From Hydrogenophilus sp. (GTDB lineage Bacteria; Pseudomonadota; Gammaproteobacteria; Burkholderiales; Thiobacillaceae), in the NCBI GenBank assembly GCA_020725265.1, contig DYFK01000008.1, forward strand, positions 64,616 through 128,615: a stretch of DNA of 64,000 nt. The letters are read 5' to 3'. The notes under the pieces are model-generated. The model made no database searches. It was not told the origin of the DNA and worked only from the letters and a program-made list of their open reading frames with translations. The position numbers and the translations under genes are program-made. Position 1 is the first letter of the stretch. Each line of letters begins with the position of its first letter. This document shows positions 18,414-26,667 of this stretch, one piece after another.

Positions 18414-19411
18414 GGCATCGACTCCGGCAGATACGCGTCGGTGGCCAGCGGCGCGATCGCGACCGGGCGCGGCAGCAGGTTTTCGCGGGTCATGATCTCC
18501 GCCAGGGTGCCCGCCGATCGTTCCAGCGGCGATGGATTGCCTTGCAGCAGGCGCCGATTGGTGGCCAGGTCGGGAAGCTCCAGGCCGTCAAAAGCGCGCA
18601 GCAGGGTTTCCGGTGTCGTGCCCAACCGCGGCGCCATGCGCAGGGCCGCGTCGGCTGGCTGTCGGCGCAGGTGGGGCAGGGCGTGGAAATAGGCGGCCAC
18701 GGCGAGACGCGCGGCGTCGGGGGCGCGATCCAGCGCCGACGGCTTGATCGCCAGCACGTCGACGATGCTGCCGGGGATGGCGCGACTGTCGAACAGGCGC
18801 CTGGCGCCAGCTGCCTCGATCTCGCTGGCGCGTGGTTCGAAACTGACCACGGCGTCGACCTCGCCGCGCCGGTAGGCTTGCGGATGCTGGTCCACGGTCA
18901 GGCCGACGATGCGGATGTCGCTTGGACGCAGGCCGGCGCGTTCCAGCGCCGAGTGGAGCATGAGCGCGCCGACCGCGGTGTGTTCGACGCCGACGCGCCG
19001 GCCTTTCAGGTCGGCCAGGCTGGCGATGTCCGGATGCGCCAACAACGCGTCGGCGCCGGCGGAAACGTTGAAGACCAGTACCGCGCGCAGCTCGATGCCC
19101 ATCGCCCGGGCGATCAGCAGTTCGTCCAGGGTCAGGCCGGCGCCTTCGACGGTGCCGGCGGCCAGCGCCTGGATGGAGTCGGAGGTGGACAGCATCTCGA
19201 CCAGATGCACGGCGCGGTCGTCGAGATGGCCGAGGTCGCGGGCGAGATACAACAGCTCATAGCCAGGCCACTGGTTGGTGGCGATGCGCAACACCGGTTC
19301 CCGGCCTGCCCCGCAGCCACCGAGGCCGAGCGCCAGTGCCGAAGCGCCAGCGGCCGCGAGGAAGTCGCGGCGGGAGGGCAAGGGCAGGGTGTCGGGGTGG
19401 GCGGGTGTCAT
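18410..19411 (-). CDS. NMT1/SsuA-type periplasmic substrate-binding lipoprotein with Tat-like signal
   Basis: The 333-residue protein starts with a twin-arginine-like signal (PSRRDFLAAAGASALALGLGGC) ending in a lipobox. A type 2 periplasmic-binding fold follows: LRIATNQWPGYELLYLARDLG, then LKGRRVGVEHTAVGALML and VDAVVSFEP. It resembles the NitT/TauT (nitrate, sulfonate, thiamine precursor) binders. No ABC permease or ATPase gene is adjacent; the partner is the overlapping HAMP-PAS-GGDEF-EAL gene. A sensory rather than transport job is therefore likely. The ligand is unknown. Confidence 0.85.
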   Translation of the reverse strand: MTPAHPDTLPLPSRRDFLAAAGASALALGLGGCGAGREPVLRIATNQWPGYELLYLARDLGHLDDRAVHLVEMLSTSDSIQALAAGTVEGAGLTLDELLIARAMGIELRAVLVFNVSAGADALLAHPDIASLADLKGRRVGVEHTAVGALMLHSALERAGLRPSDIRIVGLTVDQHPQAYRRGEVDAVVSFEPRASEIEAAGARRLFDSRAIPGSIVDVLAIKPSALDRAPDAARLAVAAYFHALPHLRRQPADAALRMAPRLGTTPETLLRAFDGLELPDLATNRRLLQGNPSPLERSAGTLAEIMTRENLLPRPVAIAPLATDAYLPESMP

Positions 19412-19471
19412 GGCGGAGGCTCCCGGGCGGGCTGATTCTACTTGTTTCCGCCTAGTGAATCCCCTTGTCCT

Positions 19472-20662
19472 TCATGGATTTTTCAGGGCCCGGGCGAGAC
19501 GGTCCAGGGCTTCGCCCAGACGCGCGCGTGGCAAGCCCAGGTTGAGGCGCATGAAACCCTCGCCGCCATGGCCGAACTGGCGACCGTCGCTGGCGCCGAT
19601 ACCGGCGCGTTCGACGAAGAAATCGCGCAGCCCGGCGTCGTCCCAGCCGCGCTCGGCGCGCAGTTCCCGGCAATCCAGCCAGAGCAGGTAGGTGCCTTCG
19701 GACGGGATGGCGCGGATGCCGGGCAGGGCGCGGGTGGCGAAGTCGAGCGCGAAATCGCGGTTGCCGGCCAGGTAGCCGAGCAGGGCGTCGAGCCAGGCAT
19801 CACCCTCGCGGTAGCCGGCCTCGAAGGCGGCGATGCTGAACGGATTGTGGTTGCCGGCGCGCAGCAGGTCGAAGGCGGCGCGCAGCGCGGCGCGTTGCTC
19901 CGGTTTCGGCGCGATCAGCGCCGACAGTCCGAGGCCGGGGATGTTGAAGGTCTTGCTCGGCGCCAGCGCGGTGATCACCTCGACGTCGTCGGCCAGGCTG
20001 GCCAGCGGCACGTGGCGATGGCCAGGCAGGACGAGGTCATGGTGGATCTCGTCGCTGAGCACCACCAGCCGGTGCCGGCGGGCGACGTCGAGCAGCCGCT
20101 CCAGCTCGGCGCGCGTCCACACCCGACCGATCGGGTTGTGCGGCGAGCACAGCAACATCAGGCGGGCCCGCGCGGCGAGGGCTTCCAGGTCGTCGAAATC
20201 GATCCGGTAACGGCCGTCTTCCAGGCGCAACGGGTTCTCCAGCAGTTGCCGGCCGGTGGTGGTCACCGCCGAGAAGAACGGCGCGTATACCGGCGGCTGC
20301 GCGATGACGCCCTGGCCGGGCCGGGCGAAGGCCAGCGTCGCCGCGTGCAGGGAGGGCACCACGCCGGGCACGATGACCACCCATTCCGGATCGATCCGCC
20401 AGCCGTGCCGACGCGCCAGCCAGCCGACGAGCGCCTCGATCATCGATGCCGGATGCCGCGTGTAGCCGTGGATAGGGTGTTCGGCGCGCGCGCGCAACGC
20501 TTGCGTGATCGCTTCCGGCACCGCGAAATCCATGTCCGCCACCCACAGTGGCAGTACGTCGGCGCGACCGAACTGTCCGGCGCGGCCGTCGTACTTGAGC
20601 GCGTGCGTGCCTTCGCGGACGATGTCGCGATCGAAGTCGAAGCGCGGATCGATCAGGGTCAT
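19472..20662 (-). CDS. PatB/MalY-type PLP aminotransferase (putative C-S lyase)
   Basis: A fold-type I PLP enzyme of 396 residues. DMDFAVPEAITQAL near the N-terminus, LLCSPHNPIGRVWTRAEL, SDEIHHDLVLPGHRH and the lysine motif SKTFNIPGL (about residue 235) match the MalY/PatB group. Members act as cystathionine beta-lyases or aminotransferases. The substrate is not decided by sequence. It lies 32 bases after arginase and 60 bases before the solute-binding gene on the same strand, so a shared transcript is possible. Confidence 0.88.
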   Translation of the reverse strand: MTLIDPRFDFDRDIVREGTHALKYDGRAGQFGRADVLPLWVADMDFAVPEAITQALRARAEHPIHGYTRHPASMIEALVGWLARRHGWRIDPEWVVIVPGVVPSLHAATLAFARPGQGVIAQPPVYAPFFSAVTTTGRQLLENPLRLEDGRYRIDFDDLEALAARARLMLLCSPHNPIGRVWTRAELERLLDVARRHRLVVLSDEIHHDLVLPGHRHVPLASLADDVEVITALAPSKTFNIPGLGLSALIAPKPEQRAALRAAFDLLRAGNHNPFSIAAFEAGYREGDAWLDALLGYLAGNRDFALDFATRALPGIRAIPSEGTYLLWLDCRELRAERGWDDAGLRDFFVERAGIGASDGRQFGHGGEGFMRLNLGLPRARLGEALDRLARALKNP

Positions 20663-20694
20663 CTTGTGTATTCCTCCAGAGAGCGGCGCGCGCG

Positions 20695-21570
20695 TCAGTC
20701 CTCGATCAGGCTGGCGACCAACGCCGAGGCGAGGTTGGCGGTGCGGCCGGCGATGTCGCGATGCGGGTTGTATTCGGTGATTTCCAACGCGAGCAGGCCG
20801 GCATCCTCGCGCGCGGAGCGCAGCATCGCAAGCACCGGCGGCGGGCAGGCGCCATCCGGCTCCGCGCTGCCCACGCCGGGCGCCCAGGCCGGGTCGAAGA
20901 AGTCGAGGTCGATGCTGATGCCCCAGCCGGCCGGTGCCCGGCGGACGATGGCGAGGGCGTCGTCCAGACAGGCGGCCAGACCGCGCCGGTCGATCTCCGC
21001 CGCGTCGAACACGCGCACGCCCAGCCGCGTCAGCAGGGCGGCTTCCTCCGGCTCGTAGCTGCGCGCGCCGACCAGGGCGGTGGTGGCCGGACGCAGCTTG
21101 GGCGCGATGCCGGCCAGGTGGACCAGACGCCGGTCGCCGATACCGAGCAGGCAGGCCAGGGGCATGCCGTGCAGGGCACCGCTATAGGTGGTGTTCGGCG
21201 TATGGCTGTCCATGTGCGCATCCAGCCAGAGCAGGCCCGGCTCGCCGGCGCCGCCCAGATGCGCGCGCACGCCGCTCCAGGTGCCGATGGCGCAGGCATG
21301 GTCACCTCCGATCACCACCGGCAGCGTGCCGGCATCCAGGCTGGCGCGCACCGCTTCGGCCAGTCGCGCGCACAGGTCGAGTACGCGGCCGAGGGGGGTG
21401 TCGGCCCGCCCGGGCCGGTCGTGCAGGGGATCCATCCAATCGACGGCGGGATGACGGGCGATGGCGTGGAAGGCGTGGCTGTGGCGCAAGGCCCAGGGGC
21501 CGCGCGCGCAACCCGGGTCGGGCGCGCCAGCGCCACTGGCGGCGCCGAGGATTCGCAGCCGCTTCATCAC
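20695..21570 (-). CDS. Arginase/ureohydrolase family protein
   Basis: The 291-residue protein has the three ureohydrolase metal motifs: GGDHA (about 87-91), DAHMDSHT (about 113-120) and SIDLDFFDP (about 216-224). The last contains both C-terminal manganese aspartates. VGARSYEPEEAALL is arginase-like (compare GLRDVDPGE). It probably hydrolyses arginine to ornithine and urea in the cytoplasm. Agmatinase or another guanidino substrate cannot be excluded. It overlaps the ROK kinase by 4 bases. Confidence 0.85.
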   Translation of the reverse strand: MMKRLRILGAASGAGAPDPGCARGPWALRHSHAFHAIARHPAVDWMDPLHDRPGRADTPLGRVLDLCARLAEAVRASLDAGTLPVVIGGDHACAIGTWSGVRAHLGGAGEPGLLWLDAHMDSHTPNTTYSGALHGMPLACLLGIGDRRLVHLAGIAPKLRPATTALVGARSYEPEEAALLTRLGVRVFDAAEIDRRGLAACLDDALAIVRRAPAGWGISIDLDFFDPAWAPGVGSAEPDGACPPPVLAMLRSAREDAGLLALEITEYNPHRDIAGRTANLASALVASLIED

Positions 21571-22496
21571 GGCCCCGCGTCGGGATCATCGCGCCACAGC
21601 CAGGCGGCGCCGCGCACGCCGCTGGAATCGCCGTGGCGGGGCGCCACCAGGCGGGTGGCGACGTGGTCGGAAAAGATGTGGCGGCCCCAGTGACGCGGTA
21701 CCTCGTCGTACAACCGGCCGATGTTGGAGAGGCCGCCACCAAGCACGATGACGTCCGGATCGAGCACGTTGATGACGTGGGCGAGGCCGCGCGCCAGGCG
21801 ATCGACGTAGTCGGCCAGGCAGGTTCGGGCGAGGGCATCGCCGGCCTCGGCGCGGCTCGCGATTTCGGCGGCGCTCGCCGCCACGCCGGCGCGCGCCGCG
21901 TACTCGCGCGCCAGCCCGGGGCCGGACAACCAGGTTTCCAGACAGCCGCGGCCGCCGCAGTAGCAGGTCGGACCCGGACGTTCGTCGTCGCGCGGCCAGG
22001 GCAGCGGGTTGTGGCCCCATTCGCCGGCGATGGCGTTGGCCCCGGTCAGTACCCGGCCGCGCACCACCACGCCGGCGCCGCAACCGGTGCCGAGGATGAC
22101 GCCGAACACCACCTCGGCGCCAGCGCCGGCGCCATCCACCGCCTCGGACAGCGCGAAACAGTTGGCGTCATTGGCCAGCCGGACCTCGCGGCCGAGCCGG
22201 GCGGCGAGATCGCGGCGCAGCGGCTGGCCGATCAGGCAGGTGGAATTGGCGTTCTTGATCAGGCCGGTGACGCGCGATTCGGCGCCCGGCATGCCGACGC
22301 CGACCGTGGCGCGCGCGCCCAGCTCGCGCTCGGCGTCGGCGACCAGCGCGGCGATGGCGGCGAGCGTGCCGGCGTAATCGCCGGCCGGCGTGGCCACCCG
22401 TCGGCGCAGGCGTTCGACGCCGTCAGCGCCATAGGCGGCGATCTCGATCTTGCTGCCGCCCAGGTCGATGCCGATGTGGATTGGCGTTCCGGTCAT
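21567..22496 (-). CDS. ROK-family sugar kinase
   Basis: The 309-residue protein shows GIDLGGSKIEIA at the N-terminus (ATP phosphate loop). GVGMPGAE and the ROK zinc motif CYCGGRGCLETWLSG (about residues 178-192) follow. It resembles the fructokinase (Mak) and N-acetylglucosamine kinase (NagK) group; the exact sugar is uncertain. The ATG at 22496 gives the normal N-terminus, although the frame is open further upstream. It is the first gene of the minus-strand series and lies divergent from the SseB-like gene, 100 bases away. Confidence 0.88.
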   Translation of the reverse strand: MTGTPIHIGIDLGGSKIEIAAYGADGVERLRRRVATPAGDYAGTLAAIAALVADAERELGARATVGVGMPGAESRVTGLIKNANSTCLIGQPLRRDLAARLGREVRLANDANCFALSEAVDGAGAGAEVVFGVILGTGCGAGVVVRGRVLTGANAIAGEWGHNPLPWPRDDERPGPTCYCGGRGCLETWLSGPGLAREYAARAGVAASAAEIASRAEAGDALARTCLADYVDRLARGLAHVINVLDPDVIVLGGGLSNIGRLYDEVPRHWGRHIFSDHVATRLVAPRHGDSSGVRGAAWLWRDDPDAGP

Positions 22497-22596
22497 GACG
22501 GCCTTCCCGTTGGCTGGACGACGAAATTCTAGTCGGCTTCCGGGGCGGCGCGGCGCGGTGGTATGCTGCATCGCCGTAAACCGTGATGCCCGCGCC

Positions 22597-23016
22597 ATGA
22601 CCACGTTTGTTCCCCGTAACGATCTCGAAAAGCTGCTGACCGAAATGCAGGACGGCGGAATCGATCCCGAAACCTTCGCCCGCCGGCTGGTCGACATGGA
22701 AATCTTCATGCCGATCCAGGACGAGAAACACCAGATCGCCGGCTTCCAGATGTCGACCAAGGCCCAGCCGCTTGTGGTCGAGGACGAGGACGGCAATCGC
22801 GTCCTGATCGCCTTCTCGGCGCCCGAGCACGCCAAGGGCTTCGTGACCGACTATCCCGGCTACGGCGGCGGCCTGCTGGTGGAAGTGTCCTGGTTGTTGC
22901 GGCGCATGGGCGAGAACGTCTCGCTGTCGATCAATCCGGGCCTGGACCTCGGTTTCGACTTCGACCCGGACATGGTCGCCATGCTGGCCTCGGTGCTGCC
23001 CGAGGAGGCGCAGTGA
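22597..23016 (+). CDS. SseB N-terminal-domain protein
   Basis: The 139-residue protein MTTFVPRNDLEKLL ... matches the SseB N-terminal domain family (LIAFSAPEHAKGF, YPGYGGGLLVEVSWLL, LSINPGLDLGFDFDP). The family's biochemical role is unclear. A TATGCT hexamer (22562-22567) about 30 bases before the ATG could be a -10 box. The stop overlaps the GTG start of the next gene, so the two are probably made together. Confidence 0.75.
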   Translation: MTTFVPRNDLEKLLTEMQDGGIDPETFARRLVDMEIFMPIQDEKHQIAGFQMSTKAQPLVVEDEDGNRVLIAFSAPEHAKGFVTDYPGYGGGLLVEVSWLLRRMGENVSLSINPGLDLGFDFDPDMVAMLASVLPEEAQ

Positions 23017-23594
23017 ACGCCACCTCATCGAACGTCACCCCCGTGAACGCCAACCCGATGAGCGCCACCCGCCAGGTCGGCGATGTCTACAGCCCGGACC
23101 ACAGCCAGTATGACGAGGGCGCGCGTTACCTGTACGCGCGCGAAGGCCACGAGCTGACCCTGTTCTGGCGCGGCCCGACGGCCGCCGAGATCGAGGGCTT
23201 CCGCTTCAATCCGGTGGAAGTGGGCCTGTACACCAACGGGCCGGCCGCGTTCCTGCTCTACAAGATCAAGGATGTCTGCGAATGGTCGGACGTTGCCTTC
23301 AACGTCCATCTGGTGCCGGAAGCCGAACGCGAGCTGCCAACCGAGCCGGCCGGCGATCGCGGCCGCCTGCGCATGACCCTGGTCGACGCCGATGGCGGCG
23401 TCATCCGCGCCAAGCGCATCGTCTCGCTGGACAAGGTGATGACCCAGGCGCTCAAGCACGCCATGACCGAACAGGCGGCGGCGCCGTTCAACCGCGTCCT
23501 CTACGAGGCTGCGGTCCAGGAAGTACATGGCCGCCATGCCGATTCCGACGCGCTTGCCCAGGTCGCGGAAGTCATCGAGGCGACGCTGGGCTGA
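23013..23594 (+). CDS. Hypothetical protein coupled to the SseB-like gene
   Basis: I do not recognise this 193-residue protein. It starts at a GTG overlapping the previous stop, with GAGGAGG 3 to 6 bases upstream; an in-frame ATG at 23058 is an alternative. It has no signal peptide or membrane helix, is acidic, and contains LFWRGPTAAEIEGFRFNPVE and a C-terminal helical part. Overlap with the SseB-like gene suggests a joint cytoplasmic role. It ends 10 bases before the FAD-linked oxidase. Confidence 0.7.
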   Translation: MNATSSNVTPVNANPMSATRQVGDVYSPDHSQYDEGARYLYAREGHELTLFWRGPTAAEIEGFRFNPVEVGLYTNGPAAFLLYKIKDVCEWSDVAFNVHLVPEAERELPTEPAGDRGRLRMTLVDADGGVIRAKRIVSLDKVMTQALKHAMTEQAAAPFNRVLYEAAVQEVHGRHADSDALAQVAEVIEATLG

Positions 23595-23604
23595 TCCGCG
23601 CGCG

Positions 23605-24993
23605 ATGATCACCGGGGAAGTCCTTCAGGCGTTGCGCGAACTGCTCGGCGCCGAACGCGTGTTCCGCGATGACGCCACGCGCGCGCTCTACGCCACCGAC
23701 GAAACGCCGAAATCCTACCTGCCCGAGGCGGTGCTGTTTCCGACCACGCACGAGCAGGTGGTCGGCATCGTGCGTCTCGCCAACCGTCATCTTCTGCCGC
23801 TGGTGCCGCGCGGCGCCGGTTCCGGCAACGTCGGCGGCGCGCTGCCGGCGCCCGGCAGTCTGGTGGTCAGCTTCGAATGCATGAACCGCATCCTGGAATT
23901 CGATCCGGCCGACCGCCTGATCGTTACCCAGCCGGGCGTGGTCACCGACGACATCGATGCGCTCGCCGCCAGCGCCGGCCTGATGTACGCGCCCGATCCC
24001 GGCTCCGGCGGCTACTGCCGGATCGGCGGCAATCTGGCCATGAACGCGGCCGGGCCGCGCGCGGTGAAATACGGCGCCACCCGCGATCATGTGCTCGGTC
24101 TGCGCGCGGTCACCGGCGACGGCCGCGAGATCCGGGTCGGCGCGCGCACCACCAAATACGCCACCGCCTACGACCTCAGCCGCCTGCTGGTCGGTTCGGA
24201 AGGCACCCTGGCGCTGATCACCGAAGCCACGCTGCGCCTGCTGCCGGCGCCGGAGGCGGTGGCCAGCCTGCGCGTCTGCTTCGACAGCGATACCGCCGCC
24301 TGCGCCGCCGTTGGCCGGATCATGGCCCAGCCGGTGCTGCCCTGCGCGCTGGAATTCATGGACCGGCGCGCGATCGACGCGATCCGCGAATACGGCGTCG
24401 CCGACGGCCTGCCGGCCGGTACCCGCGCCTTGCTGATGGTCGAGGCGGACGGCGCCGCCGATCAGTTGCCACGCCAGATCGCCGCGCTGGAAGCAGCGCT
24501 GGCCGGCGCCGGCCTGCTGGAAATCCGCAGTGGCTTCACGCCGGCCGACATCGCCCGGCTGTGGACCGCGCGCAAGTCGTTGTCGCACGCGGTCAAGAAG
24601 ATCGCGCCGCTCAAGATCAACGAGGACGTCGTCGTGCCGGTCTCGCGTCTGGCCGAACTGGTCGGCGCCATCGACGCGCTGGCGGCGACCTGGCGGCTGC
24701 CCATTGTCAGTTTCGGCCACGCCGGCAACGGCAACCTGCACGTCAACCTGATGGTGCATCCGGACGACGCCGACGAAATGGCGCGCGCCGGCGCCTGTCA
24801 CGATGCCTTGATCGAAACCGTGCTCGGTCTCGGCGGCAGCCTGTCCGGGGAGCATGGCATCGGCAGCGAGAAACGCCGTTACGTGGCGCGTGAACTGGAC
24901 GCCGAGACCCTGGCCCTGATGCGCGACCTGAAGCGCTGGTTCGATCCCAACGGCATCCTCAATCCGGGCAAGAAACTGCCTGACCCGTCCTGA
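23605..24993 (+). CDS. FAD-linked oxidase, GlcD/D-lactate dehydrogenase type
   Basis: The 462-residue flavoprotein has a PCMH-type FAD domain (PRGAGSGNVGGALP, GSGGYCRIGGNLAMNAAG) and a GlcD-type C-terminal domain. The latter shows FGHAGNGNLHVNLMV and GGSLSGEHGIGSEKRR. It oxidises an alpha-hydroxy acid such as glycolate, D-lactate or D-2-hydroxyglutarate. No glcE or glcF follows, so a single-subunit D-lactate-type enzyme is more likely. The ATG at 23605 gives the family N-terminus. Confidence 0.88.
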   Translation: MITGEVLQALRELLGAERVFRDDATRALYATDETPKSYLPEAVLFPTTHEQVVGIVRLANRHLLPLVPRGAGSGNVGGALPAPGSLVVSFECMNRILEFDPADRLIVTQPGVVTDDIDALAASAGLMYAPDPGSGGYCRIGGNLAMNAAGPRAVKYGATRDHVLGLRAVTGDGREIRVGARTTKYATAYDLSRLLVGSEGTLALITEATLRLLPAPEAVASLRVCFDSDTAACAAVGRIMAQPVLPCALEFMDRRAIDAIREYGVADGLPAGTRALLMVEADGAADQLPRQIAALEAALAGAGLLEIRSGFTPADIARLWTARKSLSHAVKKIAPLKINEDVVVPVSRLAELVGAIDALAATWRLPIVSFGHAGNGNLHVNLMVHPDDADEMARAGACHDALIETVLGLGGSLSGEHGIGSEKRRYVARELDAETLALMRDLKRWFDPNGILNPGKKLPDPS

Positions 24994-25086
24994 GCGTCCG
25001 GCGCCGCGCGCGCCCCTTTACAGGGCTGGGGTATTCCCCGATATTGCGACGTGGTTTTGAACAGACACGAGAATCGAGGAGACGAC

Positions 25087-25824
25087 ATGAAATCCCTGAA
25101 CAGAATGATCCTGTTGGTCGCGGCGGCGGTTTCGGTGCTCCTGGTGTTCGGTATCTACCTGCTGTTTTCCGGTTTCGGCGATCGCATGATGCAGAAGGCC
25201 GCGTTCTCGCAATCCGCCGTGGTCGCCAAACTCACGTTTTCCAGCATGTTCCAGCTCATGAACCAGGGCTGGACGCGCGATCAGGTTATCGCCTTCACCG
25301 ACAGCGCGGTGGATTCGCTCGGAGAATCGCCGATGCGCATCGAGTTCCATCGCAGCGAACTGGTCAGCCGCCAGTATGGCGAAGTCCCCCAGGCGGCGAT
25401 GAACGACGACCTCGCCAAGGTCATGGCCAGCGGCCGTCCGCGCGAGGTGGCGGGCGACAAGGGCGGCCGCTACTTCTACCCGCTGGTCGCCGACGAGCGC
25501 TGCCTGTCCTGTCACGCAGGCATCAAGAAGGGCGACGTGCTCGGCGCCATCACCGTCGAAGCCAGCTTCGACCGCTTCATCGACGACACCCGCAAACTGT
25601 TGATGATGATCCTGCTGCTGATGACGCCGGCACCGTTCCTGGCCGCCTGGCTGGTCACGCTCTACATCGACAGCCGCGTCAACCGCTTCACCGGCGACCT
25701 CGACGCGGTCCTCGACGAAGCCGGGAAAACCGGCCAGCCCCCCGATTTCACGCGCATCCGCCCAGCCTGGCACGAGCTCGACGATATCCTGGAGCGCATG
25801 AAACGCCTCGTCGGACCGCGCTGA
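25087..25824 (+). CDS. Tll0287/DUF3365-like single-heme sensor membrane protein
   Basis: The 245-residue protein has one N-terminal helix (about 7-29) and a periplasmic part with one heme c motif CLSCH at about residue 139 (VADERCLSCHAGIKKGDVLG). A second helix (about 177-200) and a short cytoplasmic tail follow. The layout matches DUF3365 (Tll0287-like), heme domains proposed as redox or gas sensors. No kinase or cyclase domain is fused, so output would need a partner. GAGGAGACGAC precedes ATG 25087. Confidence 0.75.
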   Translation: MKSLNRMILLVAAAVSVLLVFGIYLLFSGFGDRMMQKAAFSQSAVVAKLTFSSMFQLMNQGWTRDQVIAFTDSAVDSLGESPMRIEFHRSELVSRQYGEVPQAAMNDDLAKVMASGRPREVAGDKGGRYFYPLVADERCLSCHAGIKKGDVLGAITVEASFDRFIDDTRKLLMMILLLMTPAPFLAAWLVTLYIDSRVNRFTGDLDAVLDEAGKTGQPPDFTRIRPAWHELDDILERMKRLVGPR

Positions 25825-25922
25825 CGCGCGCGGCCGTCATGGCCGGCCGATTGCGGACCGGCCCCGTCCTGTTATCCAGCAATATCCGGCGCGGGATCGG
25901 GAGATGACGTGCTATGTGTCGC

Positions 25923-25950
25923 TTGACTAGACCGACCGGTCAACTACAAT
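25923..25950 (+). promoter_or_regulatory. tetR promoter with embedded operator
   Basis: TTGACT (25923-25928) and TACAAT (25945-25950) are spaced by 16 bases. The spacer holds TAGACCG-AC-CGGTCAA, a near-perfect inverted repeat. Transcription would begin near 25957, right at ATG 25958, so the mRNA is probably leaderless. The same operator recurs before tusA. Confidence 0.7.
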
Positions 25951-25957
25951 GCGAGCC

Positions 25958-26560
25958 ATGCAACCCGAAACCGACACCCGCACCCGCATCCTGACCACCG
26001 CCCGGGAGATGTTCCACGGCCGCAGCTATGCCGACGTGGGCATCCAGGAGATCTGCGAGGCGGCCAAGGTGCGGAAGGGCAGCTTCTATCACTTCTTCCC
26101 GTCCAAGCGCGATCTGGCCCTGGCGGTGATCGACGACATGGCGGAGGACTGGGCTCACGGTTTCGTGGCCGAGGCCTTCGACCAGGATCTGCCGCCCATG
26201 GACCGGCTGGATTACATGATCGACGCCGCCTACTACTGGCAGAAGGCCACCGCCGACCTGGACGGGCGCATGCGCGGTTGCCTGTTCGGCAATCTGGCCC
26301 TGGAGATGAGCACGCGCGACGACGTCATGCGCGCCAAGCTCAACTACGTTTTCGACAAGGCGCGCGACCGTTTCCGCGCCACCCTGGACGAGGCGGTGGC
26401 CACCGGCGCCCTGGCGGCGCTGGATGCCGAAGCCACGGCCACGGCCATGCTGGCCTATCTGGAAGGCGTCATCCTACTGGCCAAGACCCGCGCCGATCCG
26501 GACCTGATCCTGCGCCTGGGACCGGCCATCAAGACCTTGAGGATCGAGATGAGTCACTGA
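25958..26560 (+). CDS. TetR-family transcriptional regulator of the tusA-dsrE2 unit
   Basis: The 200-residue protein has an N-terminal TetR helix-turn-helix (IQEICEAAKVRKGSFYHFFPSKRDLALAVID, about 24-53) and a helical ligand domain. ATG 25958 is preferred to ATG 25949 because the latter overlaps the -10 box and would lie upstream of the transcript start. The operator in its own promoter and the almost identical one before tusA point to autoregulation and control of the sulfur-transfer genes. The operator resembles NemR-type sites, hinting at reactive electrophile or sulfur-species sensing; that is inference. Confidence 0.88.
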   Translation: MQPETDTRTRILTTAREMFHGRSYADVGIQEICEAAKVRKGSFYHFFPSKRDLALAVIDDMAEDWAHGFVAEAFDQDLPPMDRLDYMIDAAYYWQKATADLDGRMRGCLFGNLALEMSTRDDVMRAKLNYVFDKARDRFRATLDEAVATGALAALDAEATATAMLAYLEGVILLAKTRADPDLILRLGPAIKTLRIEMSH

Positions 26561-26569
26561 GTTTTTTCC

Positions 26570-26595
26570 GTCATTCCCGCTCAGGCGGGAATGAC
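26570..26595. repeat. REP-like palindrome
   Basis: A perfect 11-base hairpin, GTCATTCCCGC-TCAG-GCGGGAATGAC, lies 10 bases after tetR. It is of the widespread CGTCATTCCCGC-type intergenic repeat class. A diverged two-hairpin relative occurs at 60161-60218. Confidence 0.75.
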
Positions 26596-26599
26596 CCCA

Positions 26600-26622
26600 C
26601 CCGCCCATCCGGGCTTTTTTTT
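26600..26622 (+). terminator. Rho-independent terminator after tetR
   Basis: GCCC-ATCC-GGGC is followed by eight T residues. It would end the tetR transcript before the tusA promoter. Confidence 0.7.
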
Positions 26623-26632
26623 GAGTTAGCAC

Positions 26633-26648
26633 TAGACCGACCGGTCTA
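26633..26648. promoter_or_regulatory. TetR operator in the tusA promoter
   Basis: TAGACCG-AC-CGGTCTA is a perfect 7-base inverted repeat with a 2-base spacer. It differs from the tetR operator at one base. It lies between possible hexamers TTAGCA (26626-26631) and CTCAAT (26649-26654), spaced by 17 bases, so binding would block RNA polymerase. Confidence 0.75.
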
Positions 26649-26667
26649 CTCAATAAGGAGAAGCACC

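Noticed and set aside
16725..18692. Long plus-strand open frame of 655 codons
   Set aside because: It is antisense to the GGDEF-EAL gene, has no family resemblance, and arises from high GC in the third codon position. The same applies to long frames opposite coxA, ccoN and leuA.
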